From Neorhizobium huautlense (GTDB taxonomy: Bacteria > Pseudomonadota > Alphaproteobacteria > Rhizobiales > Rhizobiaceae), in the NCBI RefSeq assembly GCF_030811685.1, contig NZ_JAUSRF010000021.1, positions 33,651 to 97,650 of the forward strand: 64,000 nt of DNA, read 5' to 3'. Both the position numbers and the translations under genes were made by a program. The notes below the pieces were generated by a model that did no database searches, was not told where the DNA came from, and saw nothing but the letters and a program-made list of their open reading frames with translations. Positions 59,526 to 64,000 of this stretch are shown one piece after another; position 1 is the stretch's first letter, and each line of letters starts with the position of its first letter.

Positions 59526-59563
59526 ATCGGTCATTGCCGATATATAAATCGGCTAAACCCGAT
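59526..59563. promoter_or_regulatory. Phased operator array at the ArsR-OYE promoter
   Basis: Four five-base half-sites alternate in direction: ATCGG at 59526, CCGAT at 59537, ATCGG at 59548 and CCGAT at 59559. Each step is exactly 11 bases, one helical turn, with six-base spacers. The array overlaps a likely -10 region (TTATAT on the minus strand, 59541-59546) and the start codon. It therefore looks like the binding site of the ArsR protein itself. Confidence 0.75.
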
Positions 59564-59600
59564 TTTAAGGGGCGAGGGGAGCTTTTTCTGAATTGCCGGC

Positions 59601-59712
59601 AAAAAAATGGGCCGACGGAAAATCCGCGGCCCGTAGGTATGAAGGTTTCAAAACCTCCAGAGGGGAACAGCCGGCAATGACAACGAGGGGCGTCGCCAAC
59701 GGGGCCGGCTAA
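59601..59712 (-). ncRNA. abcR: AbcR-type sRNA, downstream copy
   Basis: A small RNA on the minus strand. It shares with the copy at 59839-59955 a core (about 59630-59672) containing a CU-rich stretch, UUCCCCUCUGGAGG, and the segment reading ACCUUCAUACCUA. It ends in a GC-rich hairpin (GGGCC...GGCCC) followed by ATTTTTTT at 59608-59601. Promoter: CTTGTC (59747-59742), 17 bases, CCATCT (59724-59719). The 3' and 5' ends are my estimate. The family (AbcR1/AbcR2, alpha-r15) binds Hfq and silences mRNAs of ABC-transporter binding proteins. Whether it is AbcR1 or AbcR2 cannot be told. Confidence 0.85.
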
Positions 59713-59838
59713 GCAATGAGATGGGGTGTCGGATCCCGGATGACAAGGGGCATTTTCTGCCGGACGTCATTTTTGTTGAGGCTGCAGCGAATGTTTTGCT
59801 TGGCCCGTATCAGCATCGGCGGAGGCCGAACTGCGGGC

Positions 59839-59955
59839 AAAAAAAGAGGGCCACCGGATTGCTCCAGGGCCCTATAGGTATGAAGGTCAAAAAACCTCCA
59901 GAGGGGAACAGCTGATGCGGTGGAACTGGGAGGAAAGCCACCATGTGCATCAACT
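59839..59955 (-). ncRNA. abcR: AbcR-type sRNA, upstream copy
   Basis: A tandem paralogue of the sRNA at 59601-59712. The core (UUCCCCUCUGGAGG and ACCUUCAUACCUAUAGGGCC) is almost the same, but the 5' end differs and carries CCUCCCAG, an anti-Shine-Dalgarno-type motif known from the family. The terminator hairpin has AGGGCC/GGCCCU arms with a GCAA loop inside, followed by CUUUUUUU. Promoter: GTTGCG (59991-59986), 17 bases, CCATAT (59968-59963). The predicted length is about 117 nt, the usual size. The LysR gene lsrB/vtlR, adjacent on the right, is known to control such sRNAs. Confidence 0.88.
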
Positions 59956-60116
59956 GAGTGCGATATGGGCGTTTTTTGTGCAGGTCGCAACGCTTTATTG
60001 TGCAATCCAGCCATGTCTCAAGTGCACGGCTTATGTCACGCGGTCGTCATATTTGCAAAGGTTGCGCGAACGGATGCCAATTCAGCATGAAAATGCTCCG
60101 TCGCGATCAATTGCGG

Positions 60117-61019
60117 TCAGAAGTTCCAGTTGCGCGCCTTGGCGACGATGAAGTCACGGAAAACCTTGAGCTTTGCCGCATTCTTGATTTCGTCGGGATA
60201 GCAGAAATAGGTGTCGAAGGATGGGATGTCGGCATTGATCGCCAGCTGGATCAGGCCGGGATCGCGCCCGACGATATAATCCGGCAGAACCGCAATTCCG
60301 ATGCCGAGCAGGCAGGCACGCTTGATCGATGTCTGGCTGTTGATCTGCAGATGCGGGGTGCGCGGATTGTCAGAGGAGCGGCCGGCATCCTCCAGCCAGT
60401 TCACATCCAGCAGGTAATTCGGCGCCGGCAGGCCAAAGCTAATGATTCGATGATTGTCGAGATCCTCGACCGTCTGCGGCTCGCCGAATCGATTGATGTA
60501 GGAGGGCGCCGCATAAACGTGCATGTGCACGGTAAAAAGCTTGCGCTGGATAAGATCCGACTGCTGCGGCTGGCGAAGGCGGATGGCGCAATCGGCATGG
60601 CGCATGTTCACGTCGACTTCCTCGTTGTCGAGGATCAGCTGGATCGACATTTCCGGATAAAGCTGCAGGAATTCCTGCACCTTGTCGGTCAGCCAGCCCT
60701 GGCCGAGGCCGACCGTGGTGGTGACGCGCAGCTTGCCGGACGGCTTGTCCGTTGTCTCGGTCAGCTGCATTTTCACCGTCTCGAGCTTCAGCAGCACGTC
60801 ATGGGCGGTGCGGTAAAGCAGTTCGCCCTGTTCGGTGAGAATGAGGCCGCGGGCATGGCGGTGGAACAGTTTTACGCCGACATCCTGTTCGAGCGCGCTG
60901 ACCTGACGGCTGATGGCCGACTGGGACAGGTGCAGCTTGTCTGCCGCATGGGTGAAGGACCCGGCCTCCGCGGCGGCGTGAAAGATGCGCAGTTTGTCCC
61001 AATCCAGAGGCACCACCAT
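60117..61019 (-). CDS. lsrB: LysR-type regulator LsrB/VtlR
   Basis: A 300-residue LysR regulator. The N-terminal HTH is DWDKLRIFHAAAEAGSFTHAADKLHLSQSAISRQVSALEQDVGVKLFHRHARGL, followed by a two-lobe effector domain. It closely matches LsrB of Sinorhizobium and VtlR of Agrobacterium/Brucella, which act on LPS synthesis, redox balance and expression of AbcR sRNAs. Three cysteines (in HADCAIRL, RACLLGIG and FCYPDE) are candidates for redox sensing, as reported for LsrB. It ends 162 bases from the upstream AbcR sRNA. trxB precedes it with a 23-base gap. The start is ATG 61019; AAGGGATC precedes it. Confidence 0.92.
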   Translation of the reverse strand: MVVPLDWDKLRIFHAAAEAGSFTHAADKLHLSQSAISRQVSALEQDVGVKLFHRHARGLILTEQGELLYRTAHDVLLKLETVKMQLTETTDKPSGKLRVTTTVGLGQGWLTDKVQEFLQLYPEMSIQLILDNEEVDVNMRHADCAIRLRQPQQSDLIQRKLFTVHMHVYAAPSYINRFGEPQTVEDLDNHRIISFGLPAPNYLLDVNWLEDAGRSSDNPRTPHLQINSQTSIKRACLLGIGIAVLPDYIVGRDPGLIQLAINADIPSFDTYFCYPDEIKNAAKLKVFRDFIVAKARNWNF

Positions 61020-61042
61020 GCCATGATCCCTTTTCGTCGTCG

Positions 61043-62017
61043 TTATTCGGCGGCTTCGGCAATCGGCTGGATGCCGGCAATGAAACGTTCCGCTTCGAGT
61101 GCTGCCATGCAACCCATTCCGGCGGCAGTGATTGCCTGACGGAACGTGTCGTCGGTGACGTCGCCGGCGGCGAAGATGCCGGGTACGTCGGTCGCGGTCG
61201 AATCCGGCGCGGTCCAGAGGTAGCCGTTGGATTTCAGCTTCAGCTTGTCCTTGAACAGTTCGACGGCCGGCGCATGGCCGATGGCCACGAACACGCCATC
61301 GATGACTTCCTCGCTGACGGTGCCGGTGCGGGTATCGCGCAGGCGCACGCCGGAAACCGACGGCGGCATCGGCGGCTTGGCCGGGGTGCCGGTGATTTCG
61401 GCGATTTCGGTGTTCCACAGAACCTTGACGTTCTCACGCTGGAACAGACGTTCCTGCAGGATCTTTTCCGAGCGGAAACTGTCGCGGCGGTGCACGACGG
61501 TGACCGTCCTGGCGATATTGGAAAGGTAAAGCGCTTCCTCGACAGCCGAATTGCCGCCGCCAACAACGATGACATCCTTGTTGCGATAAAAGAAGCCGTC
61601 GCAAGTGGCGCAGGCGGAAACGCCAAAGCCCTGAAAGGCCTGTTCGCTTTCGATGCCGAGCCATTTGGCCTTGGCGCCGGTGGCGATGATCAGCGTGTCA
61701 GCGGTCCACACCTGTCCGCTATCCGTCTTCACGGTGAAGGGGCGGCTAATGGTATCGACTTCGGTGACCAGATCGTTGACGATTTCGGCGCCGACATGTT
61801 CGGCTTGGCCCAGCATCTGTTCCATCAGCCAAGGGCCCTGGATGGGATCTGCAAAACCCGGATAGTTTTCGACATCGGTGGTTATCATCAGCTGACCACC
61901 CTGTTCCATGCCGGCGATCAGCACCGGTTTCAGCATGGCGCGTGCCGCATAAATGGCGGCTGTGTAGCCGGCCGGGCCGGAGCCGATGATGAGAACCTGA
62001 GTGTGACGGGCAGACAT
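61043..62017 (-). CDS. trxB: Thioredoxin reductase
   Basis: A 324-residue NADPH-dependent flavoenzyme that reduces thioredoxin. Visible: FAD-binding IIGSGPAGYTAAIYAARA, the redox-active disulfide CATC in GVSACATCDGFFYRNKDVIVVGGGNSAVEEALYL, the NADPH site GGGNSAVE, and the C-terminal FAD motif GIFAAGDVTDD. The start MSARHTQ at 62017 follows AAGGAT. lsrB is 23 bases downstream on the same strand, so the two probably share a transcript, coupling LsrB expression to a redox enzyme. The lrp gene diverges on the other side. Confidence 0.97.
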   Translation of the reverse strand: MSARHTQVLIIGSGPAGYTAAIYAARAMLKPVLIAGMEQGGQLMITTDVENYPGFADPIQGPWLMEQMLGQAEHVGAEIVNDLVTEVDTISRPFTVKTDSGQVWTADTLIIATGAKAKWLGIESEQAFQGFGVSACATCDGFFYRNKDVIVVGGGNSAVEEALYLSNIARTVTVVHRRDSFRSEKILQERLFQRENVKVLWNTEIAEITGTPAKPPMPPSVSGVRLRDTRTGTVSEEVIDGVFVAIGHAPAVELFKDKLKLKSNGYLWTAPDSTATDVPGIFAAGDVTDDTFRQAITAAGMGCMAALEAERFIAGIQPIAEAAE

Positions 62018-62273
62018 GGGACGATCCTTATTCGATGCCGCGGCGGAGAGCCTGCGCTGGTGAACTGCATCCCTATATGGGGATGAAATCGCATTCCACT
62101 GCCCGCGAACGTTCATTTATGATTGTTCCATGCGGAGATTCAAGGGCAGCCATGCGTTTCCAACAGGTCTTGGAGTTCCTGTGCAAGAATCTATCGCCAA
62201 GACGGAACTTTGTTGCGGAATCCTGCGATGTCTGTAGAGGATGCTTGCGTGACAACGACAGAAAGGCAGTGCC

Positions 62274-62741
62274 GTGATCCGCGTAGAACTCGACAGCATC
62301 GACCTGAAAATCCTGCGGGAACTGCAGGCGGACGGCCGCATGACAAATGTCGAACTGGCGGAGCGAGTCGGCATTTCGGCGCCACCCTGTCTTCGGCGCG
62401 TGCGCAAGCTGGAAGAAAGCGGCATCATCGAAGGGTATCATGCGATGCTGAACGGACCGAAACTCGGCTTCGATCTCGTCGCCTTCTGTATCGTCGGGCT
62501 AAAACACCAGTCCGAAGCCAACCTGAAGTCCTTCGCCGCCGCGACTGAAAAGTGGCCGATGGTGCGCCAAGCCTGGATGGTTTCGGGCGATAGCGATTTT
62601 CTGCTTCACTGCGTTTCGGAAAACCTGACGAAATTCCAGGATTTTGTGATCGAGGTTTTGACGGCCAACGAGCATGTGGACACGGTCAGGACGATGCTGA
62701 CGATCCGGCAGGTGAAGAAGCTGGGGTTGGTTGAGGTTTGA
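62274..62741 (+). CDS. lrp: Lrp/AsnC-family transcriptional regulator
   Basis: A 155-residue Lrp-type regulator. It has the N-terminal HTH (DLKILRELQADGRMTNVELAERVGISAPPCLRRVRKLEESGIIEGYHAMLN) and the RAM ligand-binding domain (VAFCIVGLKHQ..EANLKSFAAATEKWPMVRQAWMVSGDSDFLLHCV). Translation starts at a GTG. The gene diverges from trxB; the trxB-lsrB-AbcR-lrp grouping is conserved in Rhizobiaceae. Such regulators respond to amino acids such as leucine and control nutrition genes, which fits its position next to the uptake-silencing AbcR RNAs. Ligand not known. Confidence 0.93.
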   Translation: MIRVELDSIDLKILRELQADGRMTNVELAERVGISAPPCLRRVRKLEESGIIEGYHAMLNGPKLGFDLVAFCIVGLKHQSEANLKSFAAATEKWPMVRQAWMVSGDSDFLLHCVSENLTKFQDFVIEVLTANEHVDTVRTMLTIRQVKKLGLVEV

Positions 62742-62816
62742 TGAGGCGCGAGCATAATACTCGAAACCATAAATATAAGCTCTTTCCGATGAGTTTTTGG
62801 TTGGGGAATTAAAATA

Positions 62817-63584
62817 ATGACTCTAAAAAAACTGCGGATATCTATCTGGAGTAAAATACTCTACAGGTTGATCGGTAATCGATTTTATTTAGAGCCAGAA
62901 TTTTTTCGCGATAAAAAAATAATAGTGGTTGGACCTGCGTCTACCGCGATTGATGAGCTTCGAGGTGTGAACCTTGATGACTACGATATTGTTGTGCGGA
63001 TGAACAAGGCTATTGATGTTCCTTTGGAGATTGATGGTAAAAATATTTGGCGCTGTGATATTTTGTTTCATAATTTTGTAGAAGATGGCCCCCGAAGTGC
63101 CGGGAAAATCTCTCAGGATGGTCTTTGTCGGAGCAATGTTAAGACCGTTGTCTATAGGGCAACCAGCAAAAGAAAAATTTTTGAGATTTTATCCTTATCT
63201 CGCCGTGTGCCTTTCTCTAATTCGGGAGTGTCTTTTAAGATCATACCTGTCGAATTTTACGACAGATTAAAGGTCCGCCTAAATGGTTGCTCCGCCACAA
63301 CGGGCCTCATCTGCCTTGCATTCCTGCTCCGATGTGATTTTTCCCATCTGAAGATCATTGGGTTCACCTTTTTTCGGACGCCCTACGTGGCGGGTTACAA
63401 TGACGAGGTGAGGTCATCTTCCGATGCTCTGGCTTGGGCTCGCGCTGCCGGACAGCACGATCCTGAAAAAGAACTGCAAGTATTTGAGGAGGAGTTGGCT
63501 CAGGCCGCGCGTTCTGGGCGAAATATTTCGTTGGGCTTTCGTTTGGCAAGCATTATAGGTGCTCAAAAAACGAGCGGCGGCTAA
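62817..63584 (+). CDS. Glycosyltransferase family 29 (sialyltransferase-like) protein
   Basis: A 255-residue protein I place with GT29-type glycosyltransferases. Two blocks support this: IIVVGPASTAID..VNLDDYDIVVRMNKAIDV near residues 34-68 and GCSATTGLICLAFLLRCDFSHLKIIGFTFF near 158-187, which resemble the sialyl motifs L and S. A C-terminal charged helix follows. Its AT-rich codons contrast strongly with the preceding genes, which suggests horizontal acquisition. The ATG has GGGGA about ten bases upstream. With the truncated pyruvyl-transferase-like gene it probably belongs to a surface-polysaccharide cluster. Sugar and acceptor unknown. Confidence 0.65.
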   Translation: MTLKKLRISIWSKILYRLIGNRFYLEPEFFRDKKIIVVGPASTAIDELRGVNLDDYDIVVRMNKAIDVPLEIDGKNIWRCDILFHNFVEDGPRSAGKISQDGLCRSNVKTVVYRATSKRKIFEILSLSRRVPFSNSGVSFKIIPVEFYDRLKVRLNGCSATTGLICLAFLLRCDFSHLKIIGFTFFRTPYVAGYNDEVRSSSDALAWARAAGQHDPEKELQVFEEELAQAARSGRNISLGFRLASIIGAQKTSGG

Positions 63585-63625
63585 AGCTGGTTCGTAAGTT
63601 TCTCTTGATTTTAGGGTGTGTTCAA

Positions 63626-63766
63626 ATGCGGAAGCTGAAGGTCGGTATTATCAATGATACTGGTGGCCGAGGTCATTACGGATGCGATTTGGTGATGGCT
63701 CAATTAACCGGAGGTCTCAAAGGCGTTGGTGTTGAGATAGCGTGGTCGCATCCGGTTGGAGTTTGA
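63626..63766 (+). pseudogene. Polysaccharide pyruvyl transferase-like gene, truncated by IS
   Basis: Only the first 46 residues remain: MRKLKVGIINDTGG, GHYGCDLVMAQLTGGL, GVGVEIAWSHPVG. The HYGCDLVM..L..GL pattern matches the start of polysaccharide pyruvyl transferase (CsaB/WcaK-like) proteins. After GTT the next bases TGACC are the left end of an IS3-family element, and that TGA is the stop codon. The rest of the gene should lie beyond the element, outside this window. The assignment from 46 residues is tentative. It follows the GT29-like gene by 41 bases, in the same cluster. Confidence 0.6.
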
Positions 63767-64000
63767 CCTGCCACTAAGAATTTCCTCCAGATTGGATTAA
63801 AGTCCGGCCCATTGAGGACGGACTTATGAAGAAGCAGAGATTTACGGAAGATCAGATTATTGGGGCGCTGAAGGAGCAAGAGGTTGGCGTTAAGGCGGCT
63901 GATCGTTGCCGCAAGCACGGGATTTCCGAGGCGACCTTTTATAATTGGAAGGCCAAATATGGCGGCATGGAAGTGTCAGAGGCCAAACGTTTGAAGGCGC
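63764..64000 (+). mobile_element. IS3 family (IS407 group) insertion sequence, left end
   Basis: The left end begins at about 63764 with TGACCTGCC, matching the terminal inverted repeat style of the IS407 group, followed 62 bases later by the orfA start. The sequence runs off the window, so the right end, orfB and target duplication cannot be seen; a four-base duplication would be AGTT (63760-63763) if the junction is right. It splits the pyruvyl transferase-like gene. Confidence 0.8.
63826..64000 (+). CDS. IS3-family transposase OrfA (3' partial)
   Basis: The visible 58 residues MKKQRFTEDQIIGALKEQE, AADRCRKHGISEATFYNWKAKYGG, MEVSEAKRLKA are the N-terminal helix-turn-helix and the start of the leucine-zipper region of an IS407-group OrfA, which recognises the element ends. 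The rest of OrfA and the OrfB integrase domain lie beyond the right edge. It is complete as far as seen, so the element may still be active. Confidence 0.88.
   Translation, partial: MKKQRFTEDQIIGALKEQEVGVKAADRCRKHGISEATFYNWKAKYGGMEVSEAKRLKA

Overview
The window looks like chromosomal DNA of an alphaproteobacterium of the family Rhizobiaceae (Agrobacterium/Rhizobium type). Support comes from the high-GC, densely packed genes, a tandem pair of AbcR-type small RNAs beside an LsrB/VtlR-like LysR regulator and trxB, a petABC operon together with PetP/PetR-like regulators, an Agrobacterium-like second ClpS, and chemoreceptors ending in W-x-x-F pentapeptides. I ran no database search; family names come from motifs and recall.

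Layout. 1-5000: Nudix hydrolase, cca, a Phd-YoeB toxin-antitoxin pair, hemF, trmL and small unknown genes. 5100-15600: two paralogous MsbA-like ABC exporters separated by three tandem chemoreceptor genes. 15600-21200: an exo/endonuclease/phosphatase-family protein, then petABC (cytochrome bc1) with a perfect FNR/FixK-type box upstream, then apt and a LysE exporter. 21200-30400: two MaoC-like genes, ychF, an AbrB-PIN toxin-antitoxin pair, a variant clpS, an MpaB-like oxygenase, pth, an orphan periplasmic binding protein next to a GGDEF-EAL protein, and rplY. 30700-35400: an MHYT-GGDEF-EAL protein, an exported protein of unknown function, prs. 35500-43300: a lipoprotein, an M24-fold protein lacking its metal ligands, pgeF, a MidA-like methyltransferase, lgt, ubiK, a YbjN protein with a GANTC cluster upstream, proC and csaA. 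43300-50500: a MarR regulator, an EnvZ-like kinase with PetR-like response regulator and PetP-like MarR protein, a metallo-hydrolase, a cold-shock protein and aatA. 50500-57500: a FecI-FecR-TonB receptor surface-signalling operon, a PQQ-type sugar dehydrogenase and a Ca2+/H+ antiporter. 57700-62750: a DUF2188 protein, an ArsR-OYE operon with a striking phased operator, the tandem AbcR sRNAs, lsrB/vtlR, trxB and lrp. 62800-64000: AT-rich surface-polysaccharide genes, the last one cut by an IS3/IS407-group insertion sequence that runs off the end.

How the parts connect. PetABC carries electrons from quinol to cytochrome c. Its likely regulators (PetP/PetR) lie about 26 kb away, and the FNR/FixK-like box suggests additional oxygen control. 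The AbcR/LsrB/TrxB/Lrp block links nutrient-uptake silencing, redox and amino-acid signalling. Two c-di-GMP proteins and three chemoreceptors give the window a strong signal-transduction content. The strongest unexplained signals are the four-half-site, 11-bp-phased ATCGG/CCGAT array at the arsR promoter, the palindrome in front of fecI, and the pairing of an orphan binding protein with a GGDEF-EAL protein.
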